NCBI GenBank assembly: GCA_002281555.1
Contig: NCGJ01000002.1
Location: forward strand, 186,001-250,000
Direction of reading: 5' to 3'
DNA from: Hydrogenophilales bacterium 28-61-23
Lineage (GTDB): Bacteria; Pseudomonadota; Gammaproteobacteria; Burkholderiales; Thiobacillaceae
DNA length: 64,000 nucleotides
Part shown: positions 54,624 through 62,951 of the stretch, in pieces
Layout of the letters: every line of letters starts with the position of its first letter
Position numbering within the stretch: position 1 is the stretch's first letter
Translations under genes and position numbers: made by a program
Notes under the pieces: model-generated
Told to the model about the DNA's origin: nothing
Seen by the model: the letters and a program-made list of their open reading frames with translations, nothing else
Databases searched by the model: none

Positions 54624-55181
54624 ATGGACGAAAAAATCCTTTTCGAGTTGTTGCCCGAATTGGTCGAGCAACTCGGGGTCGAACACGTCAAGCCGCTGCT
54701 GGACCGCATCAGCCTGCACGTGCTGGAAGAGGGCCAGGTCATGGTGCGCGACCAGGATCCGATCGACGCGTTTTACCTGGTGCTGAGCGGTCGCCTGCAA
54801 CTGGCCATCGAACTGTCCGGCCATACCATCCAGCTGGGCTGTATCCGGCCGGGCAACTGGTGCGGCGAACTGGGCTATTTCAGTGGCGTCAGGCATGCGT
54901 CCAGCACCGTCACCGCGGGTGAGGAAACCACCGTGGCGCGACTGTCCTACGCCGATTTCGATGCCTTGATCGCGGAAGACTCGATTGCCGTCTGCCGTCT
55001 AACGCACGCTTTCATCCAGATGTTGATCCGTCGACTGCAGGTCACCGCGAACAATCCGGTCATCGACCCGGAGGGCAACCTGTTGCTGCTGGGCGACCTC
55101 ACCGTGCCGCTTTCCGAATTGAGCCGCAAACCGCATGGCGTCATCGATTTCCTGAAAAGTCTCCTGGGAGTGCACGGATGA
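54624..55181 (+). CDS. Cyclic nucleotide-binding domain protein (first of a pair)
   Basis: The 185-residue protein contains one cNMP-binding beta-barrel (about 15-135) with a phosphate-cassette-like WCGELGYFSGVRHASSTV and FYLVLSGRLQLAIE. A helical tail follows, with no helix-turn-helix, kinase or channel module. The ATG at 54624 has GGGAG 5 bases upstream; two earlier ATGs (54597, 54612) lack one. The stop overlaps the start of the next gene, which has the same domain. It may sense a nucleotide or act by protein contact; function is unknown. Confidence 0.82.
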   Translation: MDEKILFELLPELVEQLGVEHVKPLLDRISLHVLEEGQVMVRDQDPIDAFYLVLSGRLQLAIELSGHTIQLGCIRPGNWCGELGYFSGVRHASSTVTAGEETTVARLSYADFDALIAEDSIAVCRLTHAFIQMLIRRLQVTANNPVIDPEGNLLLLGDLTVPLSELSRKPHGVIDFLKSLLGVHG

Positions 55182-55702
55182 TTCTGAAAAATTACCTGCG
55201 CACGTTGCCGGGCTTCCAGTTTCTATCGGATGTCGATGTCGAACACGTCGCCGCCGCGATGCGCGTCGACGACTACCCGAATGAACATGTGTTCATTTAT
55301 CAGGACCGGCTCAATCAGGAGCTATATCTGCTGCTGGATGGCAAGGTCGAGGTCTCTCACTATGGCAACACCGGCCGGTATTACACGCTGAAGACCTTGC
55401 GGCCGGGCGAGTTCTTCGGCCTGCCTTCGTTGTCGCTGGGCAAACCGGCGTTGGCGGCTTGCACCGCGCGTGGGCCGGTGCGGGTCGCCAGCCTGCCGTT
55501 TTCCGCCTATTTGTTGCTGTACCAGCCGGATTCGGAAATCGGCTGCCGCTTCCAGTTCGTCATCGCCACCCAGTTGGCGCGCGACCTGCACGACCGCCAC
55601 GATGTATTGCGGAATTTGCTGGCGCAGGTCTACGGCGATGTGGAGAAACTGGATATGCCTCGCGCCGAGGTGGGCCTCAAGGGCGCCCTGCCCAGCCCCT
55701 GA
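55178..55702 (+). CDS. Cyclic nucleotide-binding domain protein (second of a pair)
   Basis: The 174-residue protein has one cNMP-binding fold (about 10-125), with ELYLLLDGKVEVSHYG and the cassette-like RPGEFFGLPSLSLGKPALAAC. A helical C-terminal part follows without a DNA-binding motif. Its start overlaps the upstream partner by 4 bases, so the two are made together and probably form a complex. The canonical Arg of cAMP-binding proteins is replaced (KPALAA), so the ligand may not be cAMP. The next gene, argH, is convergent after 8 bases. Confidence 0.82.
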   Translation: MILKNYLRTLPGFQFLSDVDVEHVAAAMRVDDYPNEHVFIYQDRLNQELYLLLDGKVEVSHYGNTGRYYTLKTLRPGEFFGLPSLSLGKPALAACTARGPVRVASLPFSAYLLLYQPDSEIGCRFQFVIATQLARDLHDRHDVLRNLLAQVYGDVEKLDMPRAEVGLKGALPSP

Positions 55703-55710
55703 CGGGGCGC

Positions 55711-57162
55711 TCAGGCCAGGCGCAGCCGCGCTCGCGCCACGGCCGCGCGCACCTGGTTCGGCGCGGTGCCGCCCAAATGGTCGCGCGCCGCGAGCGAGCC
55801 TTCCAGCGTCAACACGTCGTAGATATCCGCCCCGACGAGGGGGGAGAAAGCCTGCAATTCGGCCAGTGGCAAATCCGCCAGATCGCAGCCCTTCTGCTCC
55901 GCCGCGCGCACCGCGAGCGCCACCGCCTCGTGCGCCTCTCGGAACGGCAAGCCTTTCTTGACCAAGTAATCGGCCAGGTCGGTCGCGGTGGCGAAGCCTT
56001 CGATCGCCGCCTGACGCATGCGTTCCGCCTTCACCTTGACGTGGAACACGCGCTCGCCGGTGCTCTCGTCAACATGGCTGCCCATCATCTCGGCGAAGAT
56101 GGCCAGGGTGTCGACCAGCGTATCGACCGCGTCGAACAGGGGTTCCTTGTCTTCCTGGTTGTCCTTGTTGTAGGCCAGCGGTTGGCCCTTCATCAGCGTC
56201 AGCAGCGCGATCAGATGGCCGTTCATGCGCCCGGTCTTGCCGCGCATGAGTTCGGGCACATCCGGGTTTTTCTTCTGCGGCATGATGCTGGAGCCGGTGC
56301 AAAAGCGGTCGGCCAGATCGATGAAGCCGAAACGCGGCGTCATCCAGATCACCAGCTCTTCCGCCATGCGCGAGAAATGGGTCATGATCAACGCGCCGGC
56401 GGCCAGGAATTCGATCGCGAAATCGCGGTCGGACACGGCGTCCAGCGAGTTCTCGCAGATGGCCTCGAAACCGAGTTCGCGCGCGACGAATTCACGGTCG
56501 ATCGGAAAACTGGTGCCGGCCAGCGCCGCCGCGCCCAAGGGCAGAAGATTGACGCGGCGGCGGCAGTCGACCAGACGCTCATGGTCGCGCGCCAGCATCT
56601 CCTGCCAGGCCAACATGTGATGGCCGAACGTCACCGGCTGCGCCGCCTGCAAGTGGGTGAAGCCGGGCATCACGGTATCGGCATGCCGTTCGGCCAGATC
56701 GACCAATGCGCGCCGGGCCTGGATGTTCAGTTCCAGGATGCGATCGATGGCGTCGCGCAGCCACAGGCGCACATCGGTGGCGACCTGGTCGTTGCGCGAG
56801 CGGCCGGTGTGCAGGCGTTTGCCGGCATCGCCGACCTTGCGGGTCAGCGCGCGTTCGATGTTGAAATGGATATCCTCGTCGTCGAGGTTCCACGTGAAAC
56901 GTCCAGCCTCGAAATCGGCCAGAATCTCGCCCAGGCCGCGCCGGATGTCGGCCAGATCCCGCTCCGTCAGCACGCCGACCTGGTGCAGCATGGCGGCATG
57001 CGCCAGCGAGCCTTGAATGTCGAACGGCGCCAGGCGCCAATCGAACGGAATCGACGCGGTATAACGCTTTACCCGCTCGGAAACGGGCTCGGAAAAACGG
57101 CCGGACCAGGTGGTGGCAGTCGTTGTGGCAATAGCGGCGGAGGGGGTTTCGGCTTGGCTCAT
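55711..57162 (-). CDS. argH: Argininosuccinate lyase
   Basis: ArgH splits argininosuccinate into arginine and fumarate, the last step of arginine synthesis. The 483-residue product has the fumarase/aspartase superfamily signature [12 protein letters not shown], with [14 protein letters not shown] and [12 protein letters not shown] at the N-terminus. The ATG at 57162 is chosen; the frame remains open upstream across the divergent promoter, but without family similarity. A parS-like 13-of-16 match lies inside the coding region at 56886. It is divergent from the algZ-like gene. Confidence 0.97.
   Translation of the reverse strand: MSQAETPSAAIATTTATTWSGRFSEPVSERVKRYTASIPFDWRLAPFDIQGSLAHAAMLHQVGVLTERDLADIRRGLGEILADFEAGRFTWNLDDEDIHFNIERALTRKVGDAGKRLHTGRSRNDQVATDVRLWLRDAIDRILELNIQARRALVDLAERHADTVMPGFTHLQAAQPVTFGHHMLAWQEMLARDHERLVDCRRRVNLLPLGAAALAGTSFPIDREFVARELGFEAICENSLDAVSDRDFAIEFLAAGALIMTHFSRMAEELVIWMTPRFGFIDLADRFCTGSSIMPQKKNPDVPELMRGKTGRMNGHLIALLTLMKGQPLAYNKDNQEDKEPLFDAVDTLVDTLAIFAEMMGSHVDESTGERVFHVKVKAERMRQAAIEGFATATDLADYLVKKGLPFREAHEAVALAVRAAEQKGCDLADLPLAELQAFSPLVGADIYDVLTLEGSLAARDHLGGTAPNQVRAAVARARLRLA
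56886..56901. promoter_or_regulatory. Degenerate parS-like site inside argH
   Basis: GGTTCCACGTGAAACG matches the parS consensus at 13 of 16 positions and shares the 14-base core GTTCCACGTGAAAC with the gyrB site. The CACGTG centre is intact. It lies about 35 kb from parB, within the distance at which secondary parS sites are seen in other chromosomes. A chance match within coding DNA cannot be excluded. Confidence 0.45.
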
Positions 57163-57205
57163 GGGGTGATAGCTTGCGTGCTGAAGTTTTCGTAAGGCGA
57201 GGATT

Positions 57206-58258
57206 ATGACAAAGGAGACCCAAATCGCTTTGCCGGATTTCCGCAATCTGGGTATTTTGCTGCGCGCGGCCCTGGCGCTGCAGGTGCTCGGTGGGTTGGC
57301 GGCGGTGGCGCATGGCGCCGATCTGGCCGGCGCGCTGGCGCTGTTTTTCCAATACGCCGCTTATCTGGAGCCGCCCTTGCTCAGCGCCATGCTGATCCTG
57401 TTCCTGGCCGCGCCCAGGTTGGCGGCACTGCCTCGCCATCTGGCTTTTTCCGCGTGTGTCGCGATCGCCATGGCCGGCGCGGCGTTCTGGCATGTGCTGT
57501 TGCAAGCGGGTTTCACCGACGCGGGCGGCTCCGGTTTGTGGCGCACGCTGTTGCTCGCCGGGAGCGCGGCTGGCTTGATCCTCGTCCTGCTCGACTGGCG
57601 CGCGCGGCGTCTGTCACCGGCGCTGGCCGAGGCGCGTTTGCAGGCGCTGCAAGCGCGGATACGGCCGCATTTCCTGTTCAACAGCATCAACAGCGTGTTG
57701 TCGCTGATGCGCTCGAACCCGGCGCGGGCGGAAACCGCGCTGGAAAACCTGGCCGAGTTGTACCGCGTGTTGATGGCCGACAACCGCCAGCTTTCCCCGC
57801 TCGGGCGCGAAATGGAGCTGGCGCGCGCCTATCTCGACCTCGAAGCCTTGCGTCTGGGCGAGCGCCTGCAGGTCGATTGGCGCGTCGATGGGGGTGTCGA
57901 CCTCGCCCCGGCACAAGCCTTGTTGCCCGCGCTGGTGCTGCAACCGCTGTTGGAAAATGCGGTCTGCCACGGCATTGAGCCGCATCCCGAAGGCGGTCGC
58001 ATCGGTGTCGATATTTTTACCCGCGATGGCCAGCTCACCGTGGTGGTGCGCAACCCGGTTCATGCCGATGCGCCGGCGCGACCCGGTAATCGCATGGCGA
58101 TTTCAAATATTCGCGAGCGTCTGGCCCTGCATTTCGACGCCGAGGCGCGCCTTTCCGCGCGCCGCGTCGGCGACGAGTTCGTTGTGCAGATGGTGATTCC
58201 GCTTCGCTACTCCGGGACTCTGCCGCTCAAGGAAGGCCCACGTGTCCGCGCCGAATAA
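57206..58258 (+). CDS. LytTR-type sensor histidine kinase (AlgZ/FimS-like)
   Basis: The 350-residue protein has four hydrophobic helices (about 12-130) followed by a His_kinase domain of the LytS/YehU class. The phospho-acceptor histidine lies in [18 protein letters not shown]. The ATPase region carries [19 protein letters not shown] and a degenerate G-box ending. It has no extracellular sensor domain, so the membrane part is probably the sensor. Its end overlaps the response regulator start by 17 bases. AlgZ/AlgR in pseudomonads controls alginate, pili and virulence genes; the targets here are unknown. Confidence 0.92.
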   Translation: MTKETQIALPDFRNLGILLRAALALQVLGGLAAVAHGADLAGALALFFQYAAYLEPPLLSAMLILFLAAPRLAALPRHLAFSACVAIAMAGAAFWHVLLQAGFTDAGGSGLWRTLLLAGSAAGLILVLLDWRARRLSPALAEARLQALQARIRPHFLFNSINSVLSLMRSNPARAETALENLAELYRVLMADNRQLSPLGREMELARAYLDLEALRLGERLQVDWRVDGGVDLAPAQALLPALVLQPLLENAVCHGIEPHPEGGRIGVDIFTRDGQLTVVVRNPVHADAPARPGNRMAISNIRERLALHFDAEARLSARRVGDEFVVQMVIPLRYSGTLPLKEGPRVRAE

Positions 58259-59000
58259 AGTGCCCCTCAAAGTCATTCTGGCCGACGATGAAGCGCTGGC
58301 GCGGGCGCGTCTGGCCGACCTGCTGCTCGATCTGGCCGGGGATTTCGAGGTTGAGGTCGTGGCTCAGGCCGGCAACGGCGAGATTGCGCTGGAACGCGCC
58401 GCCGATACGCCGGCCGACGTGATCCTGCTCGATATCCAGATGCCGGGCATGAACGGGCTGGAGGCGGCGCGCCACATTGCTCGGTTGCCGCGCCCGCCGG
58501 CGATCGTTTTTGTCACCGCGTTCGATGAACATGCCGTGCAGGCTTTCGAATTGCGCGCGATCGATTACCTGCTCAAGCCGGTTCGCCTGGCGCGCTTGCG
58601 TGAGGCCTTATCCCGCATCAAGCCGCTTGCGCTGGCCGATGCTGAAGCATTGGCGCCGCGCCGCACGCATTTCTCGCTGCTGGAACGCGGCCGCATCTGG
58701 CGCGTACCGGTCGCCGATGTGCTCTATCTGCGCGCCGAGTTGCGTTACGTCACCGCCCGCACGCGTGAACGCGAATATCTGCTCGACGAATCGCTGGTGA
58801 AACTGGAGGAGGAGTTCGGCGATGAATTTCTGCGGATACATCGCAACTGCCTGATCGCTCGCCGCCACCTGGCGGGATTCCAGCGCCATGCCGACGAAGG
58901 CGAGGGGCACTGGCTGGCGGTGTTGAAGGAGAGTCCGGAGCGGCTGCCGGTGTCGCGCCGGCAAATGCATGTGGTGCGCGAGTTTGTGAAGAGCGCCTGA
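58242..59000 (+). CDS. LytTR-type response regulator (AlgR-like)
   Basis: The 252-residue regulator has a receiver domain (ILADDEALARARL at the N-terminus, phospho-acceptor Asp in ILLDIQMPGMNG, FVTAFDEHAVQAFE and YLLKPVR). A LytTR DNA-binding domain follows (about 145-250) with VLYLRAELRYVTARTRERE and FLRIHRNCLIAR. It starts at a GTG inside the end of the kinase gene, so the pair is translationally coupled. It is most similar in layout to AlgR. The AlgP-like gene 6 kb upstream recalls the algR/algP association in pseudomonads. Confidence 0.93.
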   Translation: MSAPNKVPLKVILADDEALARARLADLLLDLAGDFEVEVVAQAGNGEIALERAADTPADVILLDIQMPGMNGLEAARHIARLPRPPAIVFVTAFDEHAVQAFELRAIDYLLKPVRLARLREALSRIKPLALADAEALAPRRTHFSLLERGRIWRVPVADVLYLRAELRYVTARTREREYLLDESLVKLEEEFGDEFLRIHRNCLIARRHLAGFQRHADEGEGHWLAVLKESPERLPVSRRQMHVVREFVKSA

Positions 59001-59019
59001 GCGCTTGCGCGGCGCGCGT

Positions 59020-59529
59020 TTATTTCGGCTCGGGCAAGCCGCGCACCTTGGCGACACCTTTGTCGATCGCCTGATCGAGGTAATAACCGTAGTAATCGAT
59101 GGTGCCCAGCCCGACCACGGGTTTGCTCAGCAATTTTCCATCGGCATCGAACACCATCACGGTCGGCACCATGCGCACGCCGTTGTCGCCGGCAAAGTGT
59201 CGATGCGGCGTCTTGCCACCCTGAAAATCCTTCAGTTCCATATAGCTTGAGATTTCCACTTTGCGCATCACCACCTTGGCCTGGTAATCGGCATTGCCGC
59301 TCATTGGAATCAGAAATTCGTTCAACACGGTCTCGCAATAGGAGCAATGCGCGCCGGAAAACATGACCAGCACGACGCCGTTTTTTTCTTTCGCCAGAGC
59401 CGCGTCTTTCTGAAAATCACGCGCATAAGGCACCCCCTCAGGCGCACCTTCCGCTGCGCAGGCCAGACCAAAAGTCAGGCCAATGCCCCATGCTACAATC
59501 GCCAGCAGTGACGCAAATGCTTGTTTCAT
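59020..59529 (-). CDS. Periplasmic thioredoxin-fold protein with CSYC motif
   Basis: The 169-residue product has a signal peptide (about 1-25) and a thioredoxin fold. The redox motif is C62-S-Y-C65 in [12 protein letters not shown], followed by [15 protein letters not shown], which contains the cis-proline. The motif and size resemble SoxW/DsbE-like reductants that keep heme-attachment or sulfur-oxidation proteins reduced. A specific partner is not evident. It is convergent with the AlgR-like gene and divergent from hemC. Confidence 0.85.
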   Translation of the reverse strand: MKQAFASLLAIVAWGIGLTFGLACAAEGAPEGVPYARDFQKDAALAKEKNGVVLVMFSGAHCSYCETVLNEFLIPMSGNADYQAKVVMRKVEISSYMELKDFQGGKTPHRHFAGDNGVRMVPTVMVFDADGKLLSKPVVGLGTIDYYGYYLDQAIDKGVAKVRGLPEPK

Positions 59530-59595
59530 AGACTTATTTCCTCGTATTGGCGGGCCATTCTACTGAGTCGGCTGTGCCTTAAAAATAGTTCAAAC

Positions 59596-60528
59596 ATGCC
59601 TGAAAAAATCATCATCGCGACCCGTGAAAGCCCGCTTGCCCTTTGGCAGGCCGAACATGTCAAAGCCCGGCTCATGGCCTTGCATCCCGGTTTGCAGGTC
59701 GAATTGCTCGGCATGACCACGCAGGGCGACCAGATTCTCGACTCGCCGCTCGCGCGCATTGGCGGCAAGGGTCTGTTCGTCAAGGAACTGGAGGTCGCCA
59801 TGGCCGAAGGCCGCGCCGATCTGGCCGTGCATTCGATCAAGGATGTGCCGATGGATTTGCCGGAAGGCTTCGAAATGGCCGCCATCCTGGAACGCGAAGA
59901 CCCGCGCGATGCCTTTGTTTCCAATGTTTATCCCAGTCTGGAAGCGCTGCCGCCCAATGCGCGCGTCGGCACTTCCAGTCTGCGCCGCCAGGTGCAAATT
60001 CGCGCGCGTCTGCCGCATCTGTATGTCGACACCCTGCGCGGCAACGTCAATACCCGCCTGCGCAAGCTCGACGAGGGCCAGTACGCCGCGATTCTGCTCG
60101 CCGCGGCCGGGTTGAAACGGCTCGGTTTCGAATCTCGCATACGCGCCACCCTGGAGCCGGAGGAAAGCCTGCCGGCGGTGGGCCAAGGCGCGATTGGCAT
60201 CGAGATTCGCGCCGGACGGCCCGATCTGGCCGCGTTGATCGCGCCGCTCAATCACCCGGAAACCGCGGCCTGTGTGCGCGCCGAACGCGCCATGAGCCGT
60301 GTGCTGCAAGGCGGTTGCCAGGCGCCTATCGGCGGCTACGCGGTTGTGCATGGGGGCAGTCTTTACCTGCGCGCATTCGTGGCCGATCTGGAAGGCATCC
60401 GTTTCTTCCGCGCCAACGCCGAAGGCGCGCTCGATGCGCCCGAAGCCGTGGGCCACGCCGCCGCGCGGGAATTGATCGCGCAAGGCGCCGACCAGCTCAT
60501 GGCGGAAATCATCCAGCGCGCGAAATAA
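59596..60528 (+). CDS. hemC: Hydroxymethylbilane synthase (porphobilinogen deaminase)
   Basis: HemC polymerises four porphobilinogens into hydroxymethylbilane. The 310-residue product begins [20 protein letters not shown], has [11 protein letters not shown] and [14 protein letters not shown], and the dipyrromethane-cofactor cysteine C241 in [13 protein letters not shown]. The ATG at 59596 gives the normal N-terminus; the frame is open 25 codons upstream without similarity. It heads the hemCDXY cluster. Confidence 0.97.
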   Translation: MPEKIIIATRESPLALWQAEHVKARLMALHPGLQVELLGMTTQGDQILDSPLARIGGKGLFVKELEVAMAEGRADLAVHSIKDVPMDLPEGFEMAAILEREDPRDAFVSNVYPSLEALPPNARVGTSSLRRQVQIRARLPHLYVDTLRGNVNTRLRKLDEGQYAAILLAAAGLKRLGFESRIRATLEPEESLPAVGQGAIGIEIRAGRPDLAALIAPLNHPETAACVRAERAMSRVLQGGCQAPIGGYAVVHGGSLYLRAFVADLEGIRFFRANAEGALDAPEAVGHAAARELIAQGADQLMAEIIQRAK

Positions 60529-60552
60529 GTAAAGCCCGGTGAGTACGGATCG

Positions 60553-61497
60553 GTGAATTCAGACCTGCCGCTCGCGGGTATCGGCGTGCTGGTGACGCGC
60601 CCGATTGAGCAGGCCGATGGCCTGGTGGCGCGGCTGCGGGGACTGGGCGCGCGGCCCTTTCTGTTTCCCGCCCTTGCGATTCTGCCCACGGCCAATCCGG
60701 ATGCGTTGCGCGCCGTCCTGAGCCGAGCCGACCGATACGACTGGTACCTTTTTGTCAGCCCGAGCGCCGTCCGTTTCGGGCTCGCGGCCGGGTCTTTGCC
60801 GACAACGCCCGGCCTGATTGAAAATCTGCGCGCGGCCGCGGTCGGCAGTGGCACGGCGGCGGCTTTGCGCGCGGCGGGGTGTCGAAATGTGCTGGCGCCC
60901 GCAACCGGGGCGGACAGCGAACATCTGCTCGCCCTGCCGGAGTTCGCGCGGCTCGCCGGCCAGCGGGTGCTGATTTTTCGTGGCGAGGGCGGCCGTGAAC
61001 TGATCGCCGACACCTTGCGCGCGCGCGGCGCCGAAGTCGATTACGCGGAATGCTACCGGCGCGCCTGTCCGCAGGCCGGCCCTTGTCCGCAGGCCGGCCC
61101 CGACTCGCAGGCCGGTCCCGATTCGCAGGCTGGCCCCGATTCGCAGGTTGGTCCCAATTCGCAGGTTGGTCCCAATTCGCAGGTTGGTCCCAATTCGCAG
61201 GTTGGTCCCAATTCGCAGGTTGGTCCCAATTCGCAAATCGACCCGACCTCGCTTCTGCGCGCGTTTGCACAAGACCGGATTCAGGCCATCACCGTATTCA
61301 GCGCGGAAACGCTGGATAACCTGCTTCATCTGCTTGGCTTGGCTGGCGCCCAGGCCGCCCGCGCGCTGCCCTTGTTCGCGCCGCATGAACGTATCGCACA
61401 ACACGCGCGCAACCGGCATTTCGCCCGGGCCATCGCCACCGGGCCAGGCGAAGACGGCCTGCTGGCCGGGCTTGTGGAATACTTCGGTCATGACTGA
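60553..61497 (+). CDS. hemD: Uroporphyrinogen-III synthase with internal hexapeptide-repeat insertion
   Basis: HemD cyclises hydroxymethylbilane to uroporphyrinogen III. The 314-residue frame starts LPLAGIGVLVTRPIEQADGL and includes FVSPSAVRFGL and a late FSAETLDNLLHLLG. Between the two halves, at about residues 173-232, lies an insertion of ten hexapeptides of the form [PS]Q[AV]GP[DN], encoded by 18-bp near-identical units. The frame is kept through the repeat, so the gene is probably expressed. Without the insertion the length is normal (about 250). It is followed by an overlapping hemX. Confidence 0.92.
   Translation: MNSDLPLAGIGVLVTRPIEQADGLVARLRGLGARPFLFPALAILPTANPDALRAVLSRADRYDWYLFVSPSAVRFGLAAGSLPTTPGLIENLRAAAVGSGTAAALRAAGCRNVLAPATGADSEHLLALPEFARLAGQRVLIFRGEGGRELIADTLRARGAEVDYAECYRRACPQAGPCPQAGPDSQAGPDSQAGPDSQVGPNSQVGPNSQVGPNSQVGPNSQVGPNSQIDPTSLLRAFAQDRIQAITVFSAETLDNLLHLLGLAGAQAARALPLFAPHERIAQHARNRHFARAIATGPGEDGLLAGLVEYFGHD
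61069..61248 (+). repeat. 18-bp tandem repeat (10 units) inside hemD
   Basis: Ten 18-base units occur in frame. The last full ones are nearly identical (SQVGPN repeated five times, coded by TCGCAGGTTGGTCCCAAT), and the earlier ones are diverged (PQAGPC, PQAGPD, SQAGPD). Homogeneous 3' units and diverged 5' units point to ongoing expansion by slippage. Confidence 0.95.
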
Positions 61498-62512
61498 ACC
61501 GCTCGCCCCCGCTCGCAACACTTCGTCCACGCTAGCCTGGATCGCTTTGGCCGTGGCCACCTTGGCCTTGTTCGCCGCGCTCGGTTTCGCCTGGCACAAC
61601 CATGACCGCGCGCGCCAACTGGAGCTGCAACTTGCGCGCCGAATCGGCGATTTCGACGCCGCCAGCCGTGAGGCGCGCGCCGCCGCCAAGGCCGCCAACG
61701 AAGCCTTGGCCGATCTGCAAACGCGCTTGCTGACCCTGGAAACGCGCGCCACCGATACGCAGAGCCAGCAACTGGCGCTCACCGCGATGTATCAGGAGCT
61801 GGCGCGCAGCCAGGATGAGCGAGTGGCGGCGGAAATCGAGCAAACCCTTCTGCTAGCGCAACAACAATTGCAACTGGCCGGCAATGTGCATGCGGCGTTG
61901 CTTGGCCTGGAGGCGGCGGATGCGCGTCTGGCCCAACTCGCCAAACCGCAATTCGCCAGCTTGCGCGGCGTGCTGGCCATGGATATGGCGCGCCTGAAGT
62001 TGTTGCCCGCGGCTGACATCGAGGGCGCCAGCGCGCGCTTGGAAGCCTTGATTCAGAATGTCGAACGGCTGAAGCCGGAATCCGACACCGAACCGCGCCG
62101 CGCCGCCACGCGCGCTTCGGACACCGACAAGGTTGCATTGGGCACGGTCGATACGCTGGCGGAATTCTCCAGACAGGCCTGGAGCGAGTTCAAGGGCCTG
62201 GTGCGCATCCGCCGGCTGGATCACCCGGAACTGCCGCTGCTGACGCCGTCGCAAAACTATTTCCTGCGCCAGAATCTGAAACTCCGGCTGCTCGCCGCGC
62301 GGCTGGCGCTGCTGCAGCGCGACGAGACCGCTTTCCGCACCGATATCGCCACTGCGCGCGATTGGACCAACCGCTATTTCAATCGCCAGGACGAGGCCAG
62401 CAAGGCGTTCGTGCTCAATCTTGAAGAGTTGCTGCGCGCGCCGGTGGCGCTCAAGGACGCGCAGATCTCGGCCAGCATGCAGGCGCTGCGCATGGCGCGC
62501 GGAGCGCATTGA
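61490..62512 (+). CDS. hemX: Heme biosynthesis-associated protein HemX
   Basis: The 340-residue protein has one N-terminal membrane helix (STLAWIALAVATLALFAALG) and a long coiled-coil plus helical domain rich in Ala, Glu, Gln and Arg. This is the HemX family found after hemD, often mis-annotated as uroporphyrin-III C-methyltransferase although no SAM-binding motif is present. The ATG at 61490 overlaps hemD by 8 bases. The frame also runs back through the hemD repeat, but that part is not coding for this protein. Confidence 0.9.
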   Translation: MTEPLAPARNTSSTLAWIALAVATLALFAALGFAWHNHDRARQLELQLARRIGDFDAASREARAAAKAANEALADLQTRLLTLETRATDTQSQQLALTAMYQELARSQDERVAAEIEQTLLLAQQQLQLAGNVHAALLGLEAADARLAQLAKPQFASLRGVLAMDMARLKLLPAADIEGASARLEALIQNVERLKPESDTEPRRAATRASDTDKVALGTVDTLAEFSRQAWSEFKGLVRIRRLDHPELPLLTPSQNYFLRQNLKLRLLAARLALLQRDETAFRTDIATARDWTNRYFNRQDEASKAFVLNLEELLRAPVALKDAQISASMQALRMARGAH

Positions 62513-62931
62513 TGCGCGCCGCTTTGTGGGTGCTTGCACTGTTTGCGCTGGCCGTGGCGTTCACGCTGGCCGCGCGGCTCGACCAGGGTTACGTCATCAT
62601 CGTTTATCCGCCCTGGCGGCTGGAACTTTCCTTCATGCTGGCCTTGCTGCTGCTGGCCGGTTTGTCGGTGCTGGCCTACCTCGTGCTGCGCTTGCTCGGC
62701 ATCGCGTTGAACATTTCCGGCGATGTCCACGCCTGGCGCGAAAAGCGGCGCAAAGACAAGGCCGACCAGGCTCTGCTCGATGCGCTGCGCGCCTATCTGG
62801 ACGGCGACCTGAAGCAGGCCGAAGACTTGGCCGACAAAGCGGGCGAGAGCACGTTGGCGCCGGATCTGATCGAGCGTTTGCGGCGGCCGGTTGCGGGCGT
62901 CTCGACAACAAACCCGTCGAGTAGCCCGTAG
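62512..62931 (+). CDS. hemY: Short HemY-like protein (N-terminal HemY domain only)
   Basis: The 139-residue product has two membrane helices (about 1-65: RAALWVLALFALAVAFTLA and LSFMLALLLLAGLSVLAYL). The HemY_N pattern follows (DQGYVIIVYPPWRLELS, HAWREKRRKDKADQALLDALR). Full-length HemY is roughly 390-400 residues with a long TPR region. Here the frame ends after about 115 residues, followed by a short Ser/Pro tail. There is no downstream continuation, as the next gene (convergent) begins 20 bases later. It starts in the hemX stop codon (TGATG). Confidence 0.85.
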   Translation: MRAALWVLALFALAVAFTLAARLDQGYVIIVYPPWRLELSFMLALLLLAGLSVLAYLVLRLLGIALNISGDVHAWREKRRKDKADQALLDALRAYLDGDLKQAEDLADKAGESTLAPDLIERLRRPVAGVSTTNPSSSP

Positions 62932-62951
62932 ATACAAGGTTGCGGTTGGCT

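Noticed and set aside
55459-57195. 578-codon plus-strand open frame across argH
   Set aside because: Antisense shadow of argH, whose signature motifs are complete.
61069-61248. Possible CRISPR array
   Set aside because: Contiguous 18-bp units with no spacers, in frame within hemD; a coding tandem repeat.
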